64,000 bases of DNA, taken from the NCBI RefSeq assembly GCF_004919045.1, contig NZ_SWDW01000012.1:1-64000 (forward strand), in the 5' to 3' direction. This document shows positions 7,923-16,786 of this stretch, piece by piece; within the stretch, counting starts at the first letter, position 1; the number at the start of each line of letters is the position of its first letter. The notes beneath the pieces were generated by a model. It was not told where the DNA came from. It made no database searches and saw only the letters and a list, made by a program, of their open reading frames with translations. A program made the position numbers and the translations under genes. Source of the DNA: Sinomonas albida. Its GTDB lineage: Bacteria > Actinomycetota > Actinomycetes > Actinomycetales > Micrococcaceae.

Positions 7923-9323
7923 ATGCCCTTCCTCAACCGGCTCTCGGCGTGGGCCGCGGAGAAGCCCCACGAGCCCGCGGTCGTGTGCGGGACGTCGCAC
8001 GCCTCGTGGTCCGAGCTGGCCGCGCAGGCGGGCCGGCTCGCGGCCTCCGGCGAGGACGTGCGCGTGCTGCAGGAGCGGAACGGCGTCGCGTTCGCGGCGC
8101 GCTGGGCCGCCGGGGTCGCGGGCGAGCGGGAATGCGCCGTGCTCGACCCGCTGTGGCCGGCCGAGCTTTCGAGCGAGGTCCGCGAGCTCCTGGCCCGCCG
8201 CTGGTCGGGCGCGGACGTCGCTCCCTCGGTGTTGTCCGACGGCGATCCTTCCGCGAGCTTCCTCGTCGGCCTCACCTCTGGGACCACGTCGATGCCGAAG
8301 GCGTTCTCCCGCACCCGCGAGTCGTGGCGGCGTTCGTTCGAGGCGTCGACGGCCCTCTTCGGGCTCACGGGCGCCGACCGCGTCCTGGCCCCCGGGCCGC
8401 TCTCGGCGAGCCTGAACCTCTACACGCTCTCCGAGTGCCTGTACGCGGGCGCCTCCTTCCACACCCTCGCGCACTTCGACGTCGCCGACGCTCACGCCGA
8501 GATCCGGCAGCGGGGGATCACGCGGCTCGTGCTCGTGCCGACCATGCTGCGCGTCATCGCCGAGCGGGGGCTCGCAGGGGACGTCGATGCGAGCGGGATC
8601 ACCGCGATCGTGTGTTCCGGCCAGAAGCTCGACCGGCGCACGCTCGAGGCCGCGCGGCGCTGGGCGCCGCACGCGGTCGTGTGGGAGTACTACGGCGCGT
8701 CCGAGCTCAGCTTCGTCGCGGCGACCGCGCACCGGCCGGGCGAGGCGCCCGCGGCGGTGGGCACCGCCGTCGGACGTCCCTTCCCTGGGGTGGACCTCGC
8801 GGTCCTGGGCGACGACGGCGCGCCCGTCCCCGACGGGCAGACGGGGCACATCAGCGTGCGCAGCCCGCTCGTGAGCCAGGGCTACGTGTGGGGCGACGAC
8901 GGCGAGGCCTTCACGCGGCTCGGCGAATGGTGCACGGTGCGGGACCAAGGCTTTCTGGAGGACGGCCAGCTCCACGTGCTCGGCCGCACGCAGGACATGA
9001 TCAATACCGGCGGTCACAACGTCTACCCGCATGAGGTCGAGGCCGCTCTGGCGATGCTGCCCGGCGTCGCCGAGGTCGTCGTGGCGGGCATTCCCGACGA
9101 CCTCCGCGGACAGCGCGTCGTCGCGGGCGTGGTGCCCTCGCACGCGGGGCTGTGCCAGCTCCAGCTCCGGGCGGGCCTCGAGGGGCGCCTCCCTCCCGCG
9201 AAGCGACCGACCCAGTACGTCGAGCTCGCCGAGCTGCCCGTGACCGAGCGCGGCAAGCTGAGCCGCACCCACTTCCAGCGCTGGGTGCTCGAAGGGGATC
9301 CGCGTGCGCGCGCCCTCGCGTGA
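7923..9323 (+). CDS. acyl-CoA ligase / AMP-binding enzyme (YhfT-like)
   Basis: A 466-residue adenylate-forming enzyme predicted to activate a carboxylic acid to an acyl-AMP and then a CoA thioester. The P-loop is TSGTTSMPK (residues 118-126), with Ser where Gly is usual. WEYYGASELSF, GRTQDMINTGGHNVYP and the catalytic Lys445 (TERGKLSRT) follow. At 466 residues it is shorter than typical fatty-acyl-CoA ligases. A TAAACT box at 7911-7916 lies six bases before the ATG, so the mRNA may be leaderless. It overlaps the thiolase-like gene by 20 bases and converges on bioYMN; the same trio occurs in B. subtilis yhfUTS. Confidence 0.85.
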   Translation: MPFLNRLSAWAAEKPHEPAVVCGTSHASWSELAAQAGRLAASGEDVRVLQERNGVAFAARWAAGVAGERECAVLDPLWPAELSSEVRELLARRWSGADVAPSVLSDGDPSASFLVGLTSGTTSMPKAFSRTRESWRRSFEASTALFGLTGADRVLAPGPLSASLNLYTLSECLYAGASFHTLAHFDVADAHAEIRQRGITRLVLVPTMLRVIAERGLAGDVDASGITAIVCSGQKLDRRTLEAARRWAPHAVVWEYYGASELSFVAATAHRPGEAPAAVGTAVGRPFPGVDLAVLGDDGAPVPDGQTGHISVRSPLVSQGYVWGDDGEAFTRLGEWCTVRDQGFLEDGQLHVLGRTQDMINTGGHNVYPHEVEAALAMLPGVAEVVVAGIPDDLRGQRVVAGVVPSHAGLCQLQLRAGLEGRLPPAKRPTQYVELAELPVTERGKLSRTHFQRWVLEGDPRARALA

Positions 9324-10509
9324 GCAGGCGGCCCGCGGGCCTCTCGTGGTGGCGGGCCGGCGCACGCCGCTGGCCCGTTCGGGGACCGAGCTCGCCGATG
9401 TGCCGGTGCACCGCCTCCTCGCGCCGGTCCTTGCTGCCCTCCGTGCCGACGTCCCGGGCCTTCCGCTCGCCGACGTCGTGGTGGGCAACGCCGTGGCCGG
9501 CGGGGGGAACCTCGCACGCCTCGCCGCGCTCGAGGCGGGCATCCCCGAGCCGGTCCCCGGGCTGACGATCGACCGGCAGTGCGGGTCTGGGCTCGACGCG
9601 ATCGTCCTCGCCTGCCGGCTCGCGCAGGCGGGCGGCGGAGAGGCATTCCTTGCGGGGGGCGCGGAGTCGATCAGCACGGCACCCGTGCGGGGGCGCAGAA
9701 CGGCCGACGGCGGCGTCGAGTTCTACCGGCGCGCCCAGCACGCGCCCGCTCGCCTGGGCGAGTCGGAGCCCGGCGATCCCGACATGGGGTGGGCCGCCGA
9801 GACAGTGTCGCGCGAGGCTGGCGTGTCCCGCGAACGCCAAGACGCGCTCGCCCTGCGGAGCCATCGGCGTGCGCTCGCTGCGGCGGCCGGGGGCGCATTC
9901 GACGGCGAGCTCGTCCCCGTGCCGGCGCCCACTGGCACGGTCACGGCTGACAACGGGCCGCGGGCGCGGCTCGACGCCCGGCTGCTTGCTCGCTTCCCGG
10001 CGGCCTTCGTGGACGGTGGCACGGTGACCGCCGGCAATTCGTGCTTCGACGCGGACGGCGCAGCCGCCGTCGTCGTCATCGCGCCGCACGCGGAGTGCCC
10101 TGGGCTCGCCGGGCTGGCCGCGCTCGAGTTCCGCGGGGCGGCGACCGTCGGCGTGGACCCGCGCCGGCTCGGGCTGGGCGCCGCGGTGGCCGCGGAGCGG
10201 CTCCTCCGGGAGCACGGGCTCGTCGCTTCCGAACTGGCCGCGATCGAGTTCAACGAGGCGTTCGCGGGTCAGGTCCTCGCCTGCACCGACCGGCTGGGGC
10301 TCGACGACGCGGCGCTCGACGCGGTGCTCAACACGGAAGGCGGTGCGCTGGCCCTGGGACACGCCTACGGCGCCTCCGGGGCCGTCTCGGTCGTCAGGCT
10401 CCTCGCGCGGGCCCAGCTGCTCCCGGAAGGCGCGCCCTGCCTCGCGATGATCAGCTCGGCAGGCGGAATCGGCACGGCGGCCCTTTTCGAGACGCGCCGT
10501 CTCCCGTAG
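9304..10509 (+). CDS. thiolase-family protein with altered C-terminal catalytic motif (YhfS-like)
   Basis: A 401-residue thiolase-fold protein. It keeps the nucleophile Cys93 (DRQCGSG), NEAFAGQ and a GHAYGASG version of the His motif. The usual C-terminal C-x-GGG-x-G is replaced by SSAGGIG, so the second catalytic Cys, which acts as the base, is absent. The enzyme may have a different or weakened Claisen/thiolytic activity. The GTG at 9304 has AAGGGG upstream and overlaps the ligase gene, so the two are co-translated. It ends three bases from the convergent bioN stop. Confidence 0.83.
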   Translation: MRAPSREQAARGPLVVAGRRTPLARSGTELADVPVHRLLAPVLAALRADVPGLPLADVVVGNAVAGGGNLARLAALEAGIPEPVPGLTIDRQCGSGLDAIVLACRLAQAGGGEAFLAGGAESISTAPVRGRRTADGGVEFYRRAQHAPARLGESEPGDPDMGWAAETVSREAGVSRERQDALALRSHRRALAAAAGGAFDGELVPVPAPTGTVTADNGPRARLDARLLARFPAAFVDGGTVTAGNSCFDADGAAAVVVIAPHAECPGLAGLAALEFRGAATVGVDPRRLGLGAAVAAERLLREHGLVASELAAIEFNEAFAGQVLACTDRLGLDDAALDAVLNTEGGALALGHAYGASGAVSVVRLLARAQLLPEGAPCLAMISSAGGIGTAALFETRRLP

Positions 10510-10512
10510 CGG

Positions 10513-11139
10513 TCAGTCGCCGTCGGCGAGGCCGCGGGCGGCGAGCGCCTCACCCGTCCGCCGTCCGTACGCGACCGCGGAGAGCACCACGGGAAGGGCG
10601 CGCGCACGCACGCTTCGCTCGAGCCCCCGGGCCCGGGCGGCGTCACCCACTTCGTCGAACGAGGCGGCAAGCACCGGGATGCTCCGGAGCATGATCGCGA
10701 GGGCGAGGGCAAAGCGCTCGGGGTCGGCCCCCCAACGCCGGAGCGGATGAGCGAGGCGGGCAACCGCGTCGAGCAGCTCGCGGAGCGGAACGGTCGCCGT
10801 CAGGAGGCCTGCGGCGACGAAGCACACGAGGAGGTTGAGCACGATCCTCGCGGCTGTCGCAGGGCCGAGCTGCCACCACTGGAACGCCCCGAGCACGGCA
10901 CAGAGCGGGAGCATGAGCCTGCCCGAGCCCGCGAGGCGACGCCAGCCGAGGCGAGCCGAACCCCACGCGGCCACGAGGACCAGCAGGACTGCGCCGGATG
11001 CCTTCCAGTCGAGCAGGAAGCAGCTCGCCGCCCCCGCCGCGACGACGCCGAGGAATTTGCCCCAGAGGGGTGCGCGGTGCAGCCACGAGCTCCCCGGCAC
11101 GTAGCCGGCCAGGATTCCCCCGGCGGGACGCCCCCTCAT
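10513..11139 (-). CDS. bioN: biotin ECF transporter transmembrane protein (EcfT)
   Basis: A 208-residue membrane coupling subunit of an energy-coupling-factor importer. It has about five hydrophobic segments and two Ala-Arg-Gly motifs near the C-terminus (AARARGLERS and ALAARGLADG) that dock onto the ATPase. The ATG at 11139 overlaps the bioM stop by four bases; a longer open frame continues upstream inside bioM and is not real. Its assignment to biotin comes from bioY in the same operon. Confidence 0.9.
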   Translation of the reverse strand: MRGRPAGGILAGYVPGSSWLHRAPLWGKFLGVVAAGAASCFLLDWKASGAVLLVLVAAWGSARLGWRRLAGSGRLMLPLCAVLGAFQWWQLGPATAARIVLNLLVCFVAAGLLTATVPLRELLDAVARLAHPLRRWGADPERFALALAIMLRSIPVLAASFDEVGDAARARGLERSVRARALPVVLSAVAYGRRTGEALAARGLADGD

Positions 11140-11852
11140 GCGCGGGGCCTCGCCGGAAGCCCGCAGAGCTCGCGGTAGTACGCGACGCCTGCCGCGGGCG
11201 AGCCGTCGAACGCTATCCGCCCGCCGTCCACCACGAGAACCCGCTCGGCGTCGAGCGCGAGCTCGAGGTCGTGGGTCGAGAAGATCACCTGTTGGTCGAG
11301 GCCCGAGACGGTGCGACGCAGGAGATCGCGGTTGCGGAGATCGAGGAGGGTGGACGGCTCGTCGAGCACGAGGACCTCGGGGTCGACGGCGAGGACCGCG
11401 GCGAGCGCCATGAGCTGCCGTTCGCCGCCCGAGAGTTCGTACACGCTCTGGTCCGCCAGCGTGCCGAGGCCGAAGCGGTCCAGGACGGACTGGGCGGCGG
11501 CAGCCCGCTCGGAGCGTGAGCGATGCGAGCGCCGCAGCGAAAGCTCCACGTCCTCGCGACCTGTGGGCATCACGAGCTGGGAAAGCGGATCGGTGAAGAC
11601 GAATCCCACCTGTCGGCGCACCGCGCGCCCGTCGCGCACCGTGTCCATCCCGCCGATGCTCACGGTGCCCGCGGTGGGCTCGACGAGCCCGTTCAGGAGC
11701 CTCAGGAGCGTCGACTTGCCCGAGCCGTTCGCCCCGATGATGCCCACCCGGCGCTCGGTGAGCGTCGCGGACACGCCATCGAGGACCACCTTGTCGGGGC
11801 GGTCCTCGAGGGAGACGGCCACCGTGACACCGTCGAGCTCGATCCGGCTCAC
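11136..11852 (-). CDS. bioM: biotin ECF transporter ATPase (EcfA)
   Basis: A 238-residue ABC ATPase energising biotin uptake. It has Walker A (GANGSGKSTLL), the ECF-type Q-loop region FVFTDPLSQLVMPT, the signature ELSGGERQLMAL, Walker B (LVLDEPSTLLD) and the H-loop FSTHDLEL. It overlaps bioY and bioN by four bases each, giving tight translational coupling. Only one ATPase is present, as usual for bioMNY systems. Confidence 0.92.
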   Translation of the reverse strand: MSRIELDGVTVAVSLEDRPDKVVLDGVSATLTERRVGIIGANGSGKSTLLRLLNGLVEPTAGTVSIGGMDTVRDGRAVRRQVGFVFTDPLSQLVMPTGREDVELSLRRSHRSRSERAAAAQSVLDRFGLGTLADQSVYELSGGERQLMALAAVLAVDPEVLVLDEPSTLLDLRNRDLLRRTVSGLDQQVIFSTHDLELALDAERVLVVDGGRIAFDGSPAAGVAYYRELCGLPARPRA

Positions 11853-12475
11853 GCGCGCTTGACCCTCCGCACCAGCACGTCGGGGAAGGCACGGTGCACG
11901 GCCGAGGCCGCGACCGCTGCGACGAGGTCCTTGAGGATATCGCCCGGGTAGTACGCGAGGTCAGCCACGAAGGCGGCATTCCACGAGAGCTTGAGGTTGA
12001 TCATCATGCCGAGCACGCCGAAGCCGTGGATGATGACCACCGAGACGAGCAGCGACGCGATGAAGAACCACAGCACGCGGCGCGCGGCCGCGAAGCGGCG
12101 GATCACGAGCTCCGCGAGGACGCCGAGGACGTACGCCCCGACGAGGAACGAGACAACGTAGCCGGCGGATCCGCCCGCGAGGATCTGGAGCCCGGCGCGG
12201 CCGCCCGAGAAGATCGGCAGGCCCGCGAACGCGACGATGAGATAGAGGCCGACGGCGGCGGCGGCCCTGGTGCCCCCGAGGACGAGCGCCGTGAGCACCA
12301 CGGCCAGGGTCTGCAGTGTGATCGGAACGCCGAAGCTTCCCACGGGGATGCCCGGCACGATCGCGGACACGGCGATGAGGGCGGCGAACACCGCGACGAG
12401 CGCGAGGGACTGGGCGTCCCACGTGCGGCGCGGTCGCGAGATTCCTTGCCCGTGGGGCGCGGTCTTCTGGCTCAT
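11849..12475 (-). CDS. bioY: biotin-specific S component BioY
   Basis: A 208-residue membrane protein with six hydrophobic segments, the substrate-binding component of a biotin ECF transporter. Family marks include VPITLQTLAVVLTALVLG, the Gly-rich FSGGRAGLQILAGGSAGYV loop and PGDILKDLVAA near the end. The ATG at 12475 has a GGGAGG site upstream. It heads the bioYMN operon and diverges from fdhA across about 250 bp. Confidence 0.95.
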   Translation of the reverse strand: MSQKTAPHGQGISRPRRTWDAQSLALVAVFAALIAVSAIVPGIPVGSFGVPITLQTLAVVLTALVLGGTRAAAAVGLYLIVAFAGLPIFSGGRAGLQILAGGSAGYVVSFLVGAYVLGVLAELVIRRFAAARRVLWFFIASLLVSVVIIHGFGVLGMMINLKLSWNAAFVADLAYYPGDILKDLVAAVAASAVHRAFPDVLVRRVKRA

Positions 12476-12725
12476 GATTCCTCCCTGGCGGCCCAGCGCA
12501 CGCCGGACCCTTGATGAAGAAGGCTACGCACCGCCGTCGTCCTCTATTTTGTGGGCATCCCACCAGATCGACCTCCTCACAGTTGGGGAGCGCCTACAAC
12601 TGCGGCCTCCGCATCGGTTCGTTTCGGGCCTCGCGGGGCGGGGTAATCCGCTCGCGCCCTGCCGTTTTGGGTGCCTGCCAGCTACGGTGGGGGAGATCAC
12701 GGTCGCTCGCTGGAGAGGATCCCAG
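12476..12725. promoter_or_regulatory. divergent bioY / formate dehydrogenase promoter region
   Basis: This 250-bp gene-free stretch must hold both promoters. A small palindrome, GTGGGCATCCCAC (12551-12563), lies 75 bases from the bioY start and could be an operator. I see no convincing BirA or BioQ site and no riboswitch. The fdhA ribosome site GGAGAGG is at 12712-12718. Confidence 0.4.
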
Positions 12726-15700
12726 GTGAAGAATCCGTTGCAATGGCCTGTCCTGCGGCAACTCCGCGAACACGACCCGACCGGGCGGCACCACTCGGTC
12801 AAATCTCCAGCAACGGAGCATCTGAGAGCCCGAATATCGACGGCCGACCGGGTGACGTCCTCGGTCTGCCCCTTCTGCGCCGTGGGATGCGCGCAGAGGG
12901 TGTACGTCAAAGACGAGAAGGTCGTCCAGATCGAGGGCAACCCTGATTCGCCGATCAGCCGCGGCCGCCTGTGTCCCAAAGGATCCGCGTCGCTCCAATT
13001 GACCACCGGCGATTCCCGGGAGAAGTACGTCCTGTACCGGCGCCCACACGGTACGGACTGGGAGCGATTGGACCTAGACACGGCGATGGACATGGTGGCC
13101 CAGCGCGTCGTCGAGACGCGCAGGGACACATGGGAGTGGGACGTCGACGGCACGCGAACCAGACGGACCCTCGGCATCGCGAGCCTCGGCGGCGCGACCC
13201 TGGACAACGAAGAGAATTACGCGATCAAGAAGCTCTTCACCGCGTTGGGGATCATCCAGGTCGAGAATCAAGCCCGCGTGTGCCACAGCTCGACCGTGGC
13301 GGGGCTGGGCACGAGCTTCGGTCGTGGTGGGTCGACGACCTACCTCCAGGACCTCCAGCACTCTGACTGCATCGTCATCCAGGGATCGAACTTCGCCGAG
13401 GCCCACCCCGTCGGCTTCCAATGGGTCATGGAAGCCAAGGAGCGCGGCGCGAAGATCATCCACGTCGACCCGCGGTTCTCCCGCACAAGTGCGCTCGCCG
13501 ACACGTTCGTTCCGATCCGCGCAGGAACCGACATCGCGTTCCTCGGCGGGCTGATCAACTGGGTCATCACCCACGACGCGTATTTCCACGATTATGTGGT
13601 CAACTACACCAACGCGGCGACGATCCTGCGCGACGACTTCCAGGACACCGAAGAACTCGACGGAGTCTTCTCCGGGTTCAATCCCGAAGGGCCCTCCTAC
13701 GATCCTGAGACGTGGCAGTACGAAGGCGCCGAAGTGGCCGCCTCGTCGGGCGAGCGGGAGTCCGAGCTGAACGAGGGCTCCGGCACGCTGGGGGAATCGG
13801 GCCACGCGCACTCCCACGGATCCGGTGGGCCCTCGCTGCGGGGATCGTGGCAGAGGGACGAGACCCTGACGGATCCGCGCTGCGTCTTCCAAGTGCTCCG
13901 CCGCCACTACGCCCGCTACACCCCGGAGATGGTCGAAGAGGTCTGCGGGGTTCCGTCAGCGCTCTTCACGGAAGTCGCGGAAGCGATGACCTCGAACTCG
14001 GGCCCTGACCGGACCACCGCCTTCGCGTACGCGGTCGGCTGGACCCAGCATTCGACGGGCGTGCAGTACATCCGGGCGGCGTCCGTCCTGCAGCTCCTCC
14101 TCGGCAACATCGGCAGGCCCGGTGGCGGCATCATGGCGCTCCGCGGGCACGCGAGCATCCAGGGGTCGAGCGATATCCCGACGCTCTTCGACCTGCTGCC
14201 GGGTTACCTGCCGATGCCTCACGCCGAGCACCATCTGGACCTCGACGGATACGTCGAGGCTGATTCCCCGGACCGGGGCTTCTGGGCCAACATGAGGGCC
14301 TACACGGTCAGCCTGCTCAAGGCGTGGTGGGGGGACGCGGCGACTTCCGAGAACGACTTCTGCTTCGACTACCTGCCCAGGATCACGGGAAGCCACAGCA
14401 CCTACGACACAGTCGTGGCCCAGCTGGACGGCACGTGCCGGGGGTATTTCCTCTATGGCGAGAACCCCGCGGTTGGTTCCGCCAACGCCCACCTTCAACG
14501 CATGGGCATGGCCGCCCTGGACTGGCTCGTGGTGCGGGACTTCTCCCTCATCGAGAGCGCCACGTGGTGGAAGGACGGCCCCGAGATCCAGACTGGCGAG
14601 CTGAAGACCGAGGACATCGCCACTGAGGTGTTCTTCTTCCCTGCTGCGGCGCACACCGAGAAAGCCGGCAGCTTCACGAACACCAACAGGCTTGTCCAAT
14701 GGCGTGACCAGGCGATAGAGCCTGAGGCAGACCGGAGGAGCGACCTCTGGTTCACGTGGCACCTCGGCAAGCGGATCCGGGCGCTGCTCGCCGGCTCGCC
14801 GGACCCGGCTGACCGTCCTGTCCTCGACCTGACGTGGGACTACCCGACGATCGGCAGCCAGTCGGAGCCTGACGCCGAGGCCGTGCTCGCCGAGATCAAC
14901 GGGACGTCCGCTGATGGGTCCCCGCTCTCGGCCTACACGGAGCTCAAGGACGACGGCTCGACCACCTGCGGGTGCTGGATCTACTGCGGGTGCCGGGCGG
15001 ACGGCGTGAACCAGACCGCGCGGCGAAAGCCGCACACCGAGCAGGGCGCCTCGAGCCTTGAGTGGGGCTGGGCATGGCCCGCCAACCGCCGTGCGCTGTA
15101 CAACCGTGCGTCAGCCGATCCGGACGGCCGGCCATGGAGCGAGCGCAAGAAGCTCATCTGGTGGGACGAGGGCGAGGGCCGCTGGACGGGCGACGACGTA
15201 CCCGACTTCGAACCGACCAAGGCGCCCTCGTACCGACCCGATCCCGGGGTGCTCGGCGTGGAAGCGATCTCCGGCATCGACCCGTTCATCATGCAGGCAG
15301 ACGGAAAGGGCTGGCTCTTCACGCCCGCAGGGCTCGTCGACGGGCCCCTGCCGACACATTACGAGCCGCAGGAGTCGCCGTTCGAGAACGCCCTGTACGG
15401 GCAGCAGCGAAACCCCGTGCGCAAGCTCATCCCCAGAGAGGGCAACCGCTACCACCCGAGCGGACTGGAGCGGGGCTCGAACGTATTCCCCTACGTGCTG
15501 ACCACCTACCGGCTCACCGAGCACTTCACCGCCGGGGCCATGACGCGCTGGCTGCCCTATCTGGCCGAACTCCAGCCGGAGAGCTTCTGCGAGGTCTCGC
15601 CCGCGCTCGCAGCAGAGCGTGGCCTGACGCACAAGGGGTGGGTCACGCTCGTCTCTGCCCGGGGCGTCATCGAGGCGCGTGTCCTCGTGACCGACCGGAT

Positions 15701-15971
15701 GAAGCCCCTCACCGTGCAGGGCCGCACCGTCCATCAGATCGGCATGCCTTATCACTGGGGTCCCAACGGGCTCTCCAAGGGCGACGCAATGAACGAGCTT
15801 TCGTCCATTGCCATGGATCCGAACGTGCACATCCAAGAGGTCAAGGCGCTGACCGTGGACATCCGCCCGGGCCGGCGGCCCCGCGGTCCGGCGGTGCCCG
15901 CTTTCCTCGAGGAGTATCGCCGTCGGGCAGGGATCACGGAGCACACGGGAGTGGAGGGAGCGAAGGCATGA
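12726..15971 (+). CDS. fdhA: formate dehydrogenase catalytic subunit, cysteine type
   Basis: A 1081-residue molybdopterin oxidoreductase. A [4Fe-4S] site is formed by Cys48, 51, 55 and 83. The active-site ligand is Cys186 (NQARVCHSSTV), coded by TGC at 13281, where E. coli FdnG/FdoG use selenocysteine. A Cys-rich motif CGCWIYCGC lies at 748-756. The GTG at 12726 has GGAGAGG seven bases upstream; the frame is open much further upstream, but that part overlaps bioY antisense. No twin-arginine signal is present, unlike E. coli Fdn/Fdo, which suggests a cytoplasmic catalytic side. It overlaps the Fe-S subunit gene by four bases. Confidence 0.93.
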   Translation: MKNPLQWPVLRQLREHDPTGRHHSVKSPATEHLRARISTADRVTSSVCPFCAVGCAQRVYVKDEKVVQIEGNPDSPISRGRLCPKGSASLQLTTGDSREKYVLYRRPHGTDWERLDLDTAMDMVAQRVVETRRDTWEWDVDGTRTRRTLGIASLGGATLDNEENYAIKKLFTALGIIQVENQARVCHSSTVAGLGTSFGRGGSTTYLQDLQHSDCIVIQGSNFAEAHPVGFQWVMEAKERGAKIIHVDPRFSRTSALADTFVPIRAGTDIAFLGGLINWVITHDAYFHDYVVNYTNAATILRDDFQDTEELDGVFSGFNPEGPSYDPETWQYEGAEVAASSGERESELNEGSGTLGESGHAHSHGSGGPSLRGSWQRDETLTDPRCVFQVLRRHYARYTPEMVEEVCGVPSALFTEVAEAMTSNSGPDRTTAFAYAVGWTQHSTGVQYIRAASVLQLLLGNIGRPGGGIMALRGHASIQGSSDIPTLFDLLPGYLPMPHAEHHLDLDGYVEADSPDRGFWANMRAYTVSLLKAWWGDAATSENDFCFDYLPRITGSHSTYDTVVAQLDGTCRGYFLYGENPAVGSANAHLQRMGMAALDWLVVRDFSLIESATWWKDGPEIQTGELKTEDIATEVFFFPAAAHTEKAGSFTNTNRLVQWRDQAIEPEADRRSDLWFTWHLGKRIRALLAGSPDPADRPVLDLTWDYPTIGSQSEPDAEAVLAEINGTSADGSPLSAYTELKDDGSTTCGCWIYCGCRADGVNQTARRKPHTEQGASSLEWGWAWPANRRALYNRASADPDGRPWSERKKLIWWDEGEGRWTGDDVPDFEPTKAPSYRPDPGVLGVEAISGIDPFIMQADGKGWLFTPAGLVDGPLPTHYEPQESPFENALYGQQRNPVRKLIPREGNRYHPSGLERGSNVFPYVLTTYRLTEHFTAGAMTRWLPYLAELQPESFCEVSPALAAERGLTHKGWVTLVSARGVIEARVLVTDRMKPLTVQGRTVHQIGMPYHWGPNGLSKGDAMNELSSIAMDPNVHIQEVKALTVDIRPGRRPRGPAVPAFLEEYRRRAGITEHTGVEGAKA

Positions 15972-16786
15972 GCGTGACGCAACTCGGAATGCCGGCGATC
16001 GGTGAGCCCCGCAAGGGGTTCTTCACCGACACGAGCCTGTGCATTGGATGCAAGGCCTGCGAAGTGGCATGCAAGGAGTGGAACGGAGTCCCGGCCGATA
16101 CCTCGATGAGCCTGACCGGCGAATCCTTCGACAACACTTCGGCGCTCGGCGCGGACACCTGGCGCCACGTGGCCTTCATTGAACAGAAGATTCCTGCGAA
16201 GGATCCGACGGAGCACGACGGTGTCCGCTGGCTCATGTCCTCGGACGTGTGCAAGCACTGCACGCACGCGGCGTGCCTCGACGTGTGCCCCACGGGTGCC
16301 CTGTTCCGCACCGAGCACGGGACCGTCGTCGTCCAAGAAGACATCTGCAACGGCTGTGGCTACTGCGTGTCCGCGTGTCCCTACGGGGTGATCGACCAGC
16401 GCAAGGACGATGGCCGGGTCTTCAAGTGCACCATGTGCTATGACCGTCTCGGGGCGGGGGAGGAGCCGGCGTGCGCGAAGGCCTGCCCCACGAAGTCGAT
16501 CCAGTTCGGTGAACTCGACGAGCTCCACGAGCGCGCGGATGCGCGGCTCGCCGAGCTCCACGAGCGGGGCGAGGAGGGCGCCCGGCTGTACGGGCGCGAC
16601 CCGGACGACGGCGTGGGCGGCGACGGCGCGTTCTTCCTCCTTCTCGACGAGCCGGAGGCATACGGCCTCCCGCCGGATCCGATCGTCACCACGCGCGACC
16701 TGCCGTCGATGTGGAAGCACGCTGCAGGTGCCGCGGCGGGCCTTCTCGCCGGCGCGGCCCTGATGTTCTGGGGAGCCAGGAAGTGA
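15968..16786 (+). CDS. fdhB: formate dehydrogenase iron-sulfur subunit
   Basis: A 272-residue electron-transfer subunit with four [4Fe-4S] clusters, relaying electrons from fdhA to the membrane subunit. Ferredoxin-like clusters appear at CIGCKACEVACKEW, CKHCTHAACLDVCP, CNGCGYCVSACPYG and CTMCYDRLGAGEEPACAKACP. A single hydrophobic helix at the C-terminus (GAAAGLLAGAALMFWG) would anchor it, as in FdnH. It overlaps both neighbouring genes by four bases. Confidence 0.94.
   Translation: MSVTQLGMPAIGEPRKGFFTDTSLCIGCKACEVACKEWNGVPADTSMSLTGESFDNTSALGADTWRHVAFIEQKIPAKDPTEHDGVRWLMSSDVCKHCTHAACLDVCPTGALFRTEHGTVVVQEDICNGCGYCVSACPYGVIDQRKDDGRVFKCTMCYDRLGAGEEPACAKACPTKSIQFGELDELHERADARLAELHERGEEGARLYGRDPDDGVGGDGAFFLLLDEPEAYGLPPDPIVTTRDLPSMWKHAAGAAAGLLAGAALMFWGARK

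Noticed and set aside
8283..8309. Ligase P-loop Ser substitution as evidence of inactivity
   Set aside because: TSGTTSMPK still keeps the Thr/Ser and Lys contacts; the position is variable in some active members, so no claim of inactivity is made.
12476..12725. Biotin or molybdenum riboswitch between bioY and fdhA
   Set aside because: No recognisable conserved Moco-type architecture; biotin riboswitches are not established. Only a small palindrome is seen.
13281..13283. Selenocysteine codon in formate dehydrogenase
   Set aside because: The active-site codon is TGC and the frame is open throughout; no recoding or SECIS element is needed.
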